From CANJBX01 sp035556735 (lineage in GTDB: Bacteria > Pseudomonadota > Alphaproteobacteria > Rhizobiales > Xanthobacteraceae), in assembly GCA_035556735.1 (NCBI GenBank), contig DATMFF010000013.1, positions 248,001-312,000 of the forward strand: a stretch of 64,000 nucleotides of DNA, in the 5' to 3' direction. This document shows positions 24,912 through 33,404 of the stretch, in pieces (the stretch's first letter is position 1; each line of letters starts with the position of its first letter). The position numbers and the translations under genes were made by a program. The notes beneath the pieces are model-generated. The model ran no database searches, was not told the origin of the DNA, and saw only the letters and a list, made by a program, of their open reading frames with translations.

Positions 24912-26459
24912 CTACTCCCACTCGATCGTGCCGGGCGGCTTCGACGTTACGTCGTAGACCACGCGATTGACGCCCTTCACCTCGTTGATGATGCGCGTCG
25001 CGACCGTGCCCAGGAACTTTCCGTCGAACGGATAGAAGTCCGCCGTCATGCCGTCGGTCGAGGTCACCGCGCGCAGGCCCACGACATAGTCGTAGGTGCG
25101 GAAATCGCCCATGACCCCCACCGTCTTCACCGGCAGGATCACGGCGAAGGCCTGCCAGATCTCGTCGTAGAGCCCGGCGCGGCGGATCTCCTCGATGAAG
25201 ATTTCGTCGGCGTAGCGCAGGATGTCCAGCTTCTCGCGGGTGATCTCGCCCGGACAGCGGATCGCGAGCCCGGGACCCGGAAACGGATGGCGCCCGACGA
25301 ACACTTCGGGCAGGCCGAGCTCGCGCCCGAGCGCGCGCACTTCGTCCTTGAACAGTTCGCGCAGCGGCTCGACGAGCTTCATGTTCATGCGCTCGGGCAG
25401 GCCGCCGACGTTATGGTGCGACTTGATCGTCACCGAAGGACCACCGGTGAACGAGACGCTCTCGATCACGTCCGGGTAGAGCGTGCCCTGCGCCAGGAAC
25501 TCCGCGCCGCCGATTTTCTTGGCCTCGCGCTCGAACACGTCGATGAACAGCTTGCCGATGATCTTGCGCTTGTCCTCGGGGTCGCTCACGCCGGCGAGCG
25601 CGCCGAGGAACTCGTCCTGCGCCTGAACATGCACGAGCGGAATGTTGTAGGCGCCGCGGAACAGCGCCACCACCTTCTCGCCCTCGGCGAGCCGCAGCAG
25701 GCCGTGGTCGACGAACACGCAGGTAAGCTGATCGCCGATCGCCTCGTGAATCAGCACGGCAGCCACGGCCGAGTCGACGCCTCCCGACAGACCGCAGATC
25801 ACCCGCCCCTTGCCGACTTGCACGCGGATCTTCTCGATCGCCTCATCCTTGAAGGCGCGCATCGTCCAGTCGCCGCGGCAGCCGGCGATCTTGCGCACGA
25901 AGTTGCGGATCAGCGCCGCGCCGTGCGGCGTGTGCACCACCTCGAGGTGGAACTGCGTAGCGTAGAATTTGCGCTTCTCGTCAGCGATCACCGCGATCGG
26001 CGCATTCGGCGCGCGCGCCACGCCAGCGAAGCCCGCGGGCAGCTCGGTGACGCGGTCGCCGTGGCTCATCCAGACGGGGTATTTCTCGCCGACCTGCCAA
26101 ACGCCGTCGAACAGCGCGCAGGGAGCGGTCACCTCGACCTCGCTGCGGCCGAACTCGCGGTGGTGGCCGCCCTCGACCTTGCCGCCGAGCTGGTGGGCCA
26201 TGGCCTGCTCGCCGTAGCAGATCCCGAGCACGGGGATGCCGGCCTCGTAGATGGCCTTGGGCGCGGCCGGGGCCCCCTTCTCATGCACCGAGGCCGGGCC
26301 GCCGGAGAGGATGACGGCCTTGGGCTTCATCGCCGCCAGCGCGTCCTCGGCCCGGCTGAACGGGACGATCTCGGAATAAACCCCCTCCTCCCGCACCCGC
26401 CGCGCGATGAGCTGGGTAACCTGAGAGCCGAAGTCGACGATCAGAATCTTGTCGTGCAT
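24912..26459 (-). CDS. guaA: GMP synthase (glutamine-hydrolysing)
   Basis: A 515-residue GMP synthetase that aminates XMP to GMP using glutamine and ATP, the last step of guanine nucleotide synthesis. The class I amidotransferase domain (about 1-200) has the nucleophile C81 in GICYGEQ and the His of ATQFHLEVVH. The N-type PP-loop GLSGGVDSA opens the ATP-pyrophosphatase domain, and the dimerisation domain ends in the canonical PPGTIEWE. Length is standard. In this chromosome it lies apart from guaB, with rsmB, MAPEG, an MDR reductase and folD between. Confidence 0.98.
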   Translation of the reverse strand: MHDKILIVDFGSQVTQLIARRVREEGVYSEIVPFSRAEDALAAMKPKAVILSGGPASVHEKGAPAAPKAIYEAGIPVLGICYGEQAMAHQLGGKVEGGHHREFGRSEVEVTAPCALFDGVWQVGEKYPVWMSHGDRVTELPAGFAGVARAPNAPIAVIADEKRKFYATQFHLEVVHTPHGAALIRNFVRKIAGCRGDWTMRAFKDEAIEKIRVQVGKGRVICGLSGGVDSAVAAVLIHEAIGDQLTCVFVDHGLLRLAEGEKVVALFRGAYNIPLVHVQAQDEFLGALAGVSDPEDKRKIIGKLFIDVFEREAKKIGGAEFLAQGTLYPDVIESVSFTGGPSVTIKSHHNVGGLPERMNMKLVEPLRELFKDEVRALGRELGLPEVFVGRHPFPGPGLAIRCPGEITREKLDILRYADEIFIEEIRRAGLYDEIWQAFAVILPVKTVGVMGDFRTYDYVVGLRAVTSTDGMTADFYPFDGKFLGTVATRIINEVKGVNRVVYDVTSKPPGTIEWE

Positions 26460-26629
26460 TGAGGGGGATGCATCCCACCGCGCGGCCGGAACCGGAATCG
26501 ATCACGCAAAGAGCCGGGCGGACAGCTTATTTGCTGCGGGGCCAGACGGCGGTCAAGACCGCACTAGACCTGCGCCGACGACAAGGTCGCCCCTAGTATC
26601 CCGGATGAGCCTGACTACCGACAACGGCA

Positions 26630-28483
26630 CTACCTTAGCGCCCAGAAACGGCTGGTGCCGTCGGTGCTCGCCTCAATGAGCACCGACGTGTGAGGCCCGA
26701 TGGTGTAGGGCGTGGGTGATGGACCGGCCGCACCAAGATTGAAATTTTGCCCCGACTGGCAGTACAGGAGCAGATCGCTGCCCGACGGATTGACCATCAA
26801 AAGCCGTAACCCAACGAGGTCGGCCGTGATACTGCCTAACGAAACGGTTCCAGGTGTGTTGCCGGCGTAAACGAACGTGCCGGGCTGCTTTATCCCCGCT
26901 CCGAATGATATCGCCGCGCCGCTGGCAAACGTCTGCTGTGGCAGAACGAAATTCGAGCTGAATGCCGGCCCAAACGTCAGCGGGTTGACGTAGAGGTCCG
27001 GCGTGCCGAAGCTGGATAGATAAAGGCCGCCCGTGTTGAAGGGGGCCACAATCCCCGATTGCTTGTTGACACGAAACCCGAGAGCCGAGACACCCGATGA
27101 ATTGGCAGCATTCCATTCGGCGCAAGCCCCGGTCAAAATCGAAGAATTGCTACTATTGTCCGCATCGAACGTGAATGTCTTTGGGCAATCGACCTCGCAA
27201 TCCACGGCGATGCGCAGCGTGAAGGTGCGATAGTTGCCGTCGCCGGGCGCGTCAACCCAGTTGCAGTGGACACGTGTTGTATCCACCCCATTGAACAACA
27301 CTGCGGTCGTACCGCTCCCCTCGAGATCAAGACCACTAAAGATCGACGATCCAAAGGCGGTAAGGCCGCCGATCTCGCCCAAAAGCTCAACATGTGGGAA
27401 TCCAAACGTCTGGATGTCGAACGTTGTGCTGCTGCTCGCGGTGCTCACCGGCCCACCGACGTACTGCGATACTTGGACAGCGCCAGTAGGCGCATCCAAT
27501 GCCGACACGAAGTAGAGTTGCGTTGCGGCAAACCCAGCGGCCGAACTCGAGAACGTAAGCGGCATTCCGACCCGCAGTTTTGAAATATTTCCTGTACCAA
27601 TCATTAGATTGGGACTGCCCGACGTCGCCGTTACGCCTATGATTGTCGGAACCTGAGCGCCCGCATTGTCCCGCAACACCTGAATGTCGTGGCAGTTCAG
27701 AATGTTGAGACGGCCGTAAATTTCCCCACGCGCCTCGAACACAATGCCACGCGTCACCTGGCTGTGGACGTTGGACAAAATGTGCTCGAACCAGCTATTC
27801 CCGCAATTCATTTGGGACGTGCCGGTGGTTACACCGTTGTTCCAATTCATTCCGCCCGACGCCCGAAAGCAAATCGTACCAACTGCGGGGGTCCCTGTCC
27901 CAAGTTCAACTGGTTGCACCACGTTGAACCAGCGAAAGACGCTTTCGGACATATTCTCGCAATAGAAAGACCATTGATTGCAGTGCGCAAAATTCAGGCG
28001 CTCAAACAAACACTCCTGGCAACCCGATTTGTAAATGTCGCCGATTTTGACTCCGTACGAGAAATTCAACAAAGTTAGGTTGCTAATGCCAGCACCCCGG
28101 AGCATGCCGGGATAAGTTTTGCCGTCGACAGAGCTATGGCCGCCGTTATTGAATAGATCAAAATTATTGTCAGGATTCTCTCCAGTGATTGGGATGGGAG
28201 TTTCGCCGTTCCATGTGTGATTATAAACGAAGCCTTCGAAGGTCCCGTCCCCAATCAGGATCGTTCCGCTGTACGGTCCTTGGGGTGTAAAATTCGGTGA
28301 CCATCCTGTGCCTTCGTAATACACGCCGTGCGAGAGCGGGAGAGGCGACGTAAGTTGAATTGTTGTCGCCGGAAGCACTACAACGCCGCCACCGGTTGCA
28401 ACCGCTGCGTCATACGCGGATCGGACCCCCGCCTCCGTCGCGTCTGCAAAGAAACGCGGATTAGCAACGACTGCGTTCACCAT
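26630..28483 (-). CDS. Right-handed beta-helix (pectate-lyase-3/tail-spike-like) protein
   Basis: About 617 residues from the ATG at 28483 (an ATG at 28525 adds 14). The N-terminal AYDAAVATGGGVVVLPATTIQLTS pattern is the opening turn of pectate-lyase-3/GH28-type beta-helices, followed by many short beta-strand turns rich in Gly, Asn, Ser and Thr. A central region (roughly residues 290-355) resembles a beta-sandwich insert seen in phage tail proteins, and the C-terminal 60 residues look like a trimer-tip or capping domain. There is no signal peptide, as in phage-derived tail spikes. Base composition is visibly more AT-rich than guaA next door. Likely role: binding or cleaving a polysaccharide. 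No other phage gene is present. Confidence 0.7.
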   Translation of the reverse strand: MVNAVVANPRFFADATEAGVRSAYDAAVATGGGVVVLPATTIQLTSPLPLSHGVYYEGTGWSPNFTPQGPYSGTILIGDGTFEGFVYNHTWNGETPIPITGENPDNNFDLFNNGGHSSVDGKTYPGMLRGAGISNLTLLNFSYGVKIGDIYKSGCQECLFERLNFAHCNQWSFYCENMSESVFRWFNVVQPVELGTGTPAVGTICFRASGGMNWNNGVTTGTSQMNCGNSWFEHILSNVHSQVTRGIVFEARGEIYGRLNILNCHDIQVLRDNAGAQVPTIIGVTATSGSPNLMIGTGNISKLRVGMPLTFSSSAAGFAATQLYFVSALDAPTGAVQVSQYVGGPVSTASSSTTFDIQTFGFPHVELLGEIGGLTAFGSSIFSGLDLEGSGTTAVLFNGVDTTRVHCNWVDAPGDGNYRTFTLRIAVDCEVDCPKTFTFDADNSSNSSILTGACAEWNAANSSGVSALGFRVNKQSGIVAPFNTGGLYLSSFGTPDLYVNPLTFGPAFSSNFVLPQQTFASGAAISFGAGIKQPGTFVYAGNTPGTVSLGSITADLVGLRLLMVNPSGSDLLLYCQSGQNFNLGAAGPSPTPYTIGPHTSVLIEASTDGTSRFWALR

Positions 28484-28700
28484 AGCGGCTCCAGACGGCA
28501 AGCGTGCCTCCGCATGGAGGCACAAGCAGCCTCATTTTCCAAGCGCATCGGCAACTCTGATTGGTGTCAAATGGAAGTTACAATTCACTGCTCTACCCGT
28601 TCTGGATGACGGTCATGCGACTTCTCCGTTACTCGTGACGCCAGCGGAATTCGCATCGATCCACGCCGAGCGTTCTTGTCACGGCTGAAGGTTGCTAGCG

Positions 28701-29468
28701 GTGCCCGAATTCAAATCAGGTCCAACTCAGAAGCTCGGCCGGACGGTCAGGGAGATGGTCCGGCATATTGCGCATCGGCTCGCCCTGCAGGGTCTCATTG
28801 ATCGCGTTCGGGTCATGAAGGGGCTTCAAACCGCCCATTACAACGCAAGCGCGCCAGCCGCCGCGCGCTTCGCCCACATCTACGACAATGATGTCTGGGG
28901 CAGCGACGGCACGGAAACGCCGCCTTCAGGACCCGGCTCGGCGCTCGCGAGGACGGCGAACGTACGAGCACAACTGCCTTCCGTTCTGCGGGACCTCGGC
29001 AGCTCGACGCTCGTCGACCTCGGCTGCGGCGACCTTACGTGGATGAGCACGATCGAGTTGCCCGTCCGCTATGTCGGCGTCGATGTCGTTGCAGACGTGA
29101 TCGCCGAGAACGAACGCCGGCACTCCTCGCCGTCTCGCCAGTTTATGTGCGCCGACGCATTGCACGGCGACTTACCCGACGGCGACACCGTACTGTGCCG
29201 CGAGATCCTGTTCCACCTGAGCTTCGCCGATGTCGGCACGTTGATGCGCAACCTCGCGCGCAAGCCACGCCGCTGGTTCATCGCCACCACCGACACCGCG
29301 ACATGGTTCAACGCGGATATCCGCAGCGGCGACTTCCGCATCCTCAACCTGCGTCGCAGTCCGTTCCGCTGGCCGCAACCCGACCGGACGATCGACGACT
29401 CCGGATTGGTCGAGGGACGCACCCTCGCGATCTGGCGGTTTGATCGTCTGCCTCTCGGCCGCCTCTAG
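28701..29468 (+). CDS. Class I SAM-dependent methyltransferase
   Basis: A 255-residue methyltransferase starting with GTG at 28701 (GAAGG nine bases upstream; TTG at 28692 also possible). The SAM-binding motif I is LVDLGCGDLTWM and the acidic residue of motif II is in YVGVDVVAD; a REILFHLSFADV region follows as motif IV/V. The N-terminal 60 residues are helical and lack a family match by eye. The closest patterns are small-molecule or sugar methyltransferases. It diverges from the beta-helix gene and shares its AT-richer leader, so the two may form one acquired islet. Confidence 0.82.
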   Translation: MPEFKSGPTQKLGRTVREMVRHIAHRLALQGLIDRVRVMKGLQTAHYNASAPAAARFAHIYDNDVWGSDGTETPPSGPGSALARTANVRAQLPSVLRDLGSSTLVDLGCGDLTWMSTIELPVRYVGVDVVADVIAENERRHSSPSRQFMCADALHGDLPDGDTVLCREILFHLSFADVGTLMRNLARKPRRWFIATTDTATWFNADIRSGDFRILNLRRSPFRWPQPDRTIDDSGLVEGRTLAIWRFDRLPLGRL

Positions 29469-29489
29469 CCAACCTGCGCCGACCGCCGC

Positions 29490-30788
29490 TCAGGACTTAC
29501 GCCGCAGCACGCAGACGAAAAACCCGTCCGTCGCCGTGCGCCGGGGCGTCATCAAGAGGCCGGGGCCGGCGCGGGTGCCCTCCTCGAACGCCGACGCCTG
29601 GGCGCCGAGTATCGACAGGTCGGGCTGCGTCTCGCCGAACCCGGCATGGCGCGCCATGAAGGATGTCACCTGGTCGGCATTCTCCTCGGCGAGGATCGAG
29701 CAGGTGACGTAGGCGATGCGTCCGCCCGGCCGTACGAGCCTGGCGGCGCGGTCGAGGATCTCGCCCTGCTGCCTCGTTCGCTGTTCGAGCGCGCCGGGCC
29801 GCATGCGCCACTTGGCGTCCGGATTGCGCCGCCAGGTGCCCGTGCCGGTGCAGGGCGCGTCGATCAATACAAGGTCGGCGCGGCCGGCAAGATCGGCGAC
29901 CGTCTGGGTATCGTCGAAGCTTCGCGGGGTGCGCACCTCGACGTTGGCCGCGCCCGCACGCGCCAGCCGCTCGTGGATCGGCGCGAGCCGCCGCTTGTCG
30001 AGGTCGGTGGCGTAGAGTTCCCCGCTCCCGGCCATCGCGGCGGCCAGCGCCAGCGTCTTGCCGCCGGCGCCGGCGCACAGGTCGATCACCGTCTCTCCGG
30101 CACGGGCGCCGCTGAGCAGCGCAGCGATCTGCGACCCCTCGTCCTGCACCTCGATGCGACCCTTGATGTAGGCGGGCTCGGCGTGGATCGCCGGATTGCG
30201 GGCCGTGAAAGACAGGTCGATACGCAGCCCCACCGGCGAGAATCGCATCGGAACGGCATTGAGATGCGCGAGCTCGCCAAGGACCGCATCGCGCGTCGCC
30301 TTGAGCGCGTTGACGCGCAGGTCGAGCGGGGCGCGTCGTGCGAGCGCAGCCGCCTCCTCCGCGCGATCCTCGCCGAACACGCGGGCGAGATGCGGGTCGA
30401 GCCATTCGGGATAGTCGCCGGCGACATGGGACGGCGCCTCCGCAAGCGATCCATGCGCGAGCCGGTCGCGCTCGGCCTCGCTGAGGGGCGCGGGCGCGAA
30501 GCGTTCGCCCGAGAACAGCGCCGCGATGGCGTCTGCGTCGTAGGCGCGCTCGAGCCTGAGCATACCGAGGACGATCGCGCGCGGCGTCTCCTCGCCCATC
30601 AGCCAGGCGGCGGAGCTGCGCCGGCGCATGGCGTCGTAGACGAGACCGGCGATGGCGGCGCGGTCGCCGGAGCCCGCGAAACGGTGTGCGAGGCCCCAAT
30701 CCTTGAGCGCGTCCACCGCCGGGCGGCGATGCGCCTCGATGTCAGCCATCACTTCGACGGCGGCGGCAATGCGTGCGGATGGGGTCAT
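29490..30788 (-). CDS. rsmB: 16S rRNA cytosine-C5 methyltransferase, RsmB family
   Basis: A 432-residue RNA m5C methyltransferase. The N-terminal NusB-like helical domain (about 1-140) is followed by the Rossmann domain: motif I DLCAGAGGKTLAL, motif II ATDLDKRRL, motif IV DAPCTGTGTWRRNPD and the nucleophile motif VTCSILAEEN. Two cysteines (DAPC and VTC) are both present. The ATG at 30788 shares one base with the stop of the upstream MAPEG gene (TGATG), so translation is coupled. It probably modifies small-subunit rRNA. Confidence 0.93.
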   Translation of the reverse strand: MTPSARIAAAVEVMADIEAHRRPAVDALKDWGLAHRFAGSGDRAAIAGLVYDAMRRRSSAAWLMGEETPRAIVLGMLRLERAYDADAIAALFSGERFAPAPLSEAERDRLAHGSLAEAPSHVAGDYPEWLDPHLARVFGEDRAEEAAALARRAPLDLRVNALKATRDAVLGELAHLNAVPMRFSPVGLRIDLSFTARNPAIHAEPAYIKGRIEVQDEGSQIAALLSGARAGETVIDLCAGAGGKTLALAAAMAGSGELYATDLDKRRLAPIHERLARAGAANVEVRTPRSFDDTQTVADLAGRADLVLIDAPCTGTGTWRRNPDAKWRMRPGALEQRTRQQGEILDRAARLVRPGGRIAYVTCSILAEENADQVTSFMARHAGFGETQPDLSILGAQASAFEEGTRAGPGLLMTPRRTATDGFFVCVLRRKS

Positions 30789-31210
30789 CAGATGTTGAGC
30801 AATAACTGCAGTGCAAAAACAACCCACATCGCAAGCAGCACAAGCGCGCCTGCAGTGTAGGTCGCGAACCGCTGCGCGATGTCGTTTGAGCCGATGTGGA
30901 TCGCCGCATGGACGATCCGCAGCAGCACGAACACCCAAGACATAGCGACGAATAGAAAATCGGCCTTGCGCAAGATCAACGCCAGAATGACCAGCACATA
31001 GAACAGCACGGGAAGCTGGAACTGATTGTCGAAGGCGTTGCCCGCCTCGGTCACCCGCGGCGGCCAGTTGTCCTGGCGCAGTGCGATGTCCCTCACCTGC
31101 GTCTCGCGCCGGCGCACGGAACCAACCCGCAAGCCGCCCATCCAGAACAGCAGAACGAACGTCAGGGCGACCTGGACGAACAGCGGAGCAAGAATCGCAG
31201 CAGCCGACAT
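30788..31210 (-). CDS. MAPEG family membrane protein
   Basis: A 140-residue four-segment membrane protein of the MAPEG family (membrane-associated proteins in eicosanoid and glutathione metabolism). The helices are about 5-25, 61-80, 86-105 and 115-138; the family motif FDNQFQLPVLFYVLVILAL with its nearby RIVHAAIHIGSN is clear. It may have glutathione-dependent activity in the inner membrane. The start at 31210 is preferred over an upstream ATG at 31252 because it begins right at the first membrane helix. Confidence 0.9.
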   Translation of the reverse strand: MSAAAILAPLFVQVALTFVLLFWMGGLRVGSVRRRETQVRDIALRQDNWPPRVTEAGNAFDNQFQLPVLFYVLVILALILRKADFLFVAMSWVFVLLRIVHAAIHIGSNDIAQRFATYTAGALVLLAMWVVFALQLLLNI

Positions 31211-31345
31211 CAGATCTCTCGGGCCTTTCCCGCTTCGATTCCGCGAGCTCACACCATGACGGCCAAGTCATTGCCGTGCAAGGCGCCATCCAGCGCCGTC
31301 AACCGCCAGCGCAGCTTCAGCGTCCAACTGAGCGCCGGTGCCCGG

Positions 31346-32374
31346 TCAGCCCGCAGCCGCTGCGACGCGGACCAGCGTCTTGCCGAAGTTCTCCCCGCGC
31401 AGCAACCCGGTCAGGCCGCGCGGCGCGTTCTCCAGTCCGTCGATGACGTGCTCGCGGTACTTCACGCGTGCGTCCCGCACCCACGGCGCCATCTCCGCGA
31501 TGAACTCGGCATGGCGTCGGTAGAAATCGCCGACGAGGAAGCCGCGCAGCGTCATGCGCTTGGAGAGCACGCTGCGCATCAGCGTCGGCACCCAATTGAC
31601 ACCCTCACCGGGTCCCGACGCGTTGTAGTGCGCGATCACGCCGCAGATCGGAACGCGGGCGTGCACGTTGAGCAGCGGAAACACCGCTTCGAACACCTTG
31701 CCCCCGACGTTCTCGAAATAGACGTCGATGCCGTTCGGACACGCAGCCTTGAGCCGCTCGCCGAGGTCCGGCGCGCGGTGATCGAGGCAGTCGTCGAAGC
31801 CAAGCTCGTCCCTCACGTATCGGCATTTCTCTGCGCCGCCCGCAATGCCGACGGCGCGCGCACCTTTGATCTTCGCGATTTGTCCGACCACCGATCCGAC
31901 GGCGCCGGAGGCGGCGGCGACGACCAGGGTCTCGCCCGGCTGCGGCTTGCCGATCTCCGACAGGCCGAAGTAGGCGGTCATTCCCGGCATCCCGAGGACG
32001 CCGAGGGCGTAGGAGACCGGCGCCGCCTTGGGGTCGAGCTTGCGCAGCCCCTTGCCGCCGGAGAGCGCGTGGGTCTGCCAGCCGGTGTGGCCGAGGACGA
32101 TGTCGCCGACACTGAATGCATCGTTGTTCGAGGCGATCACCTCGCTGACCGTACCGCCCTCCATGACGCCGCCGACCGGCACCGGAGCGGCGTAGCTCGG
32201 CGCGTCGCTCATGCGGCCGCGCATGTAGGGGTCGAGCGACAGCCACAGCGTGCGCAGCAGCACCTCGCCGGCGCCAGGCAGCGGCACGGGCATCTCCTCG
32301 ATGCGGAAGTTCTCCGGCGCGGGCTCGGCGGCAGGGCGCGAAGCCAGGACGATGCGGCGGCCGAAATCGGTCAT
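31346..32374 (-). CDS. NADP-dependent MDR oxidoreductase (CurA/PTGR-like)
   Basis: A 342-residue zinc-free medium-chain reductase of the leukotriene B4 dehydrogenase/curcumin reductase group, which saturates alpha,beta-unsaturated carbonyls with NADPH. Motifs: LWLSLDPYMRGRM near residue 45, AAASGAVGSVVGQIAK in the nucleotide fold, IDVYFENVGGKVFEAVFPLL and RGFLVGDF. No structural zinc cysteines. The start at 32374 lies 23 bases after the folD stop, so it is probably in the guaB-folD transcript. Confidence 0.9.
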   Translation of the reverse strand: MTDFGRRIVLASRPAAEPAPENFRIEEMPVPLPGAGEVLLRTLWLSLDPYMRGRMSDAPSYAAPVPVGGVMEGGTVSEVIASNNDAFSVGDIVLGHTGWQTHALSGGKGLRKLDPKAAPVSYALGVLGMPGMTAYFGLSEIGKPQPGETLVVAAASGAVGSVVGQIAKIKGARAVGIAGGAEKCRYVRDELGFDDCLDHRAPDLGERLKAACPNGIDVYFENVGGKVFEAVFPLLNVHARVPICGVIAHYNASGPGEGVNWVPTLMRSVLSKRMTLRGFLVGDFYRRHAEFIAEMAPWVRDARVKYREHVIDGLENAPRGLTGLLRGENFGKTLVRVAAAAG

Positions 32375-32397
32375 CAGCGCCTCTCCGCCCGCGCGGC

Positions 32398-33324
32398 TCA
32401 GGTCTCCTGCTCCGCGATGGCGACGTCGCGGTTCGAGACGTGCTGGGCGGTCGTGCCGATCGGAGCGGGCCGCTGACCGGCCGCGCGCTCGGCCGATGCC
32501 AGCGTATTGGCGAGCAGCATGGTCACCGTCATCGGCCCGACGCCGCCCGGCACGGGCGTGATGTAGGAGGCTTTCTCGAGCAGCCCTTCGAAATCGGTGT
32601 CGCCGACGAGCTTGCCGGACGGCAGGCGGTTGATGCCAACGTCGATCACGACCGCGCCCGTCTTGACCATCTGCGGCAGGATGAGGTTCGGCTTGCCGGC
32701 CGCCACCACCAGGATGTCGGCGAGGATGGTGAACTGCGCGAGGTCGCGCGTCTTGGCATGGCAGATACAGACGGTCGCGTCGCGCTGCATGAGCATCAGC
32801 GCCATCGGCTTGCCGACGATGTTGCTGGCGCCGACCACGACGACGTTCTTGCCCTCGAGCGGGATGTTCTCGTGCTCGAGCAGCTTCATCACGCCATAGG
32901 GCGTGCACGGCGGAAACACCGTGTCGCCGACCACGAGCCCTCCCACGTTGTAGAGATGGAAGCCGTCCACGTCCTTGTCGGCGGAGATGGTCTGCAGGAT
33001 CTGTGAGATCGAGAAATGCGGCGGCAGCGGGAGCTGGACGAGGATGCCGTGCGTATCCTTGCGCGCATTGAGCTCTCTGATGAGGTCCAGCACCTTGGCG
33101 GGCGCCACGTCCTCTGGAAAGTCGTAGCGGAACGAACGGATGCCCACCTCTTCGCAGGCGCGCATCTTGTTGCGCACATAGACGGCGGAGGCCGGATTGG
33201 CGCCGACCATGATGACCGCGAGACCAGGCACCACGCCTTTCTTGGCCAGGGCCTGGACACGCTCGGTGATTTCGGCGCGGATCGCGGACGAAACGGCGAC
33301 GCCGTCGATAAGCTTTGCAGTCAT
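32398..33324 (-). CDS. folD: Methylenetetrahydrofolate dehydrogenase/cyclohydrolase
   Basis: A 308-residue bifunctional FolD that interconverts methylene-, methenyl- and formyl-tetrahydrofolate. The catalytic lysine is in SAVYVRNKMRACEEVGI, the substrate motif is GILVQLPLP, the NADP fold motif is VVVVGASNIVGKP, and the C-terminal signature PGGVGPMTVTML is complete. An AAGGAAG ten bases upstream supports the start at 33324 instead of the in-frame ATG at 33345. It lies downstream of guaB, joining one-carbon and purine supply. Confidence 0.97.
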   Translation of the reverse strand: MTAKLIDGVAVSSAIRAEITERVQALAKKGVVPGLAVIMVGANPASAVYVRNKMRACEEVGIRSFRYDFPEDVAPAKVLDLIRELNARKDTHGILVQLPLPPHFSISQILQTISADKDVDGFHLYNVGGLVVGDTVFPPCTPYGVMKLLEHENIPLEGKNVVVVGASNIVGKPMALMLMQRDATVCICHAKTRDLAQFTILADILVVAAGKPNLILPQMVKTGAVVIDVGINRLPSGKLVGDTDFEGLLEKASYITPVPGGVGPMTVTMLLANTLASAERAAGQRPAPIGTTAQHVSNRDVAIAEQET

Positions 33325-33349
33325 GGAACGCGCAACTTCCTTCAATTCT

Positions 33350-33369
33350 CCGCGGCCGGGAAGCCGCGG
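33350..33369 (-). promoter_or_regulatory. Hairpin between guaB and folD
   Basis: A perfect 7-bp GC stem (33350-33356 with 33363-33369) and a six-base loop, lying in the 80 bases between the guaB stop and the folD start. There is no T-run. It could be a processing site or weak attenuator that sets the ratio of the two products. Confidence 0.35.
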
Positions 33370-33404
33370 TACCGATAATAACGAACCTGCCTGAAAGTCA
33401 TAGG

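Noticed and set aside
24864..26462. A long open frame opposite guaA.
   Set aside because: It is a mirror of guaA with His/Asp-rich low-complexity translation, and guaA is unambiguous.
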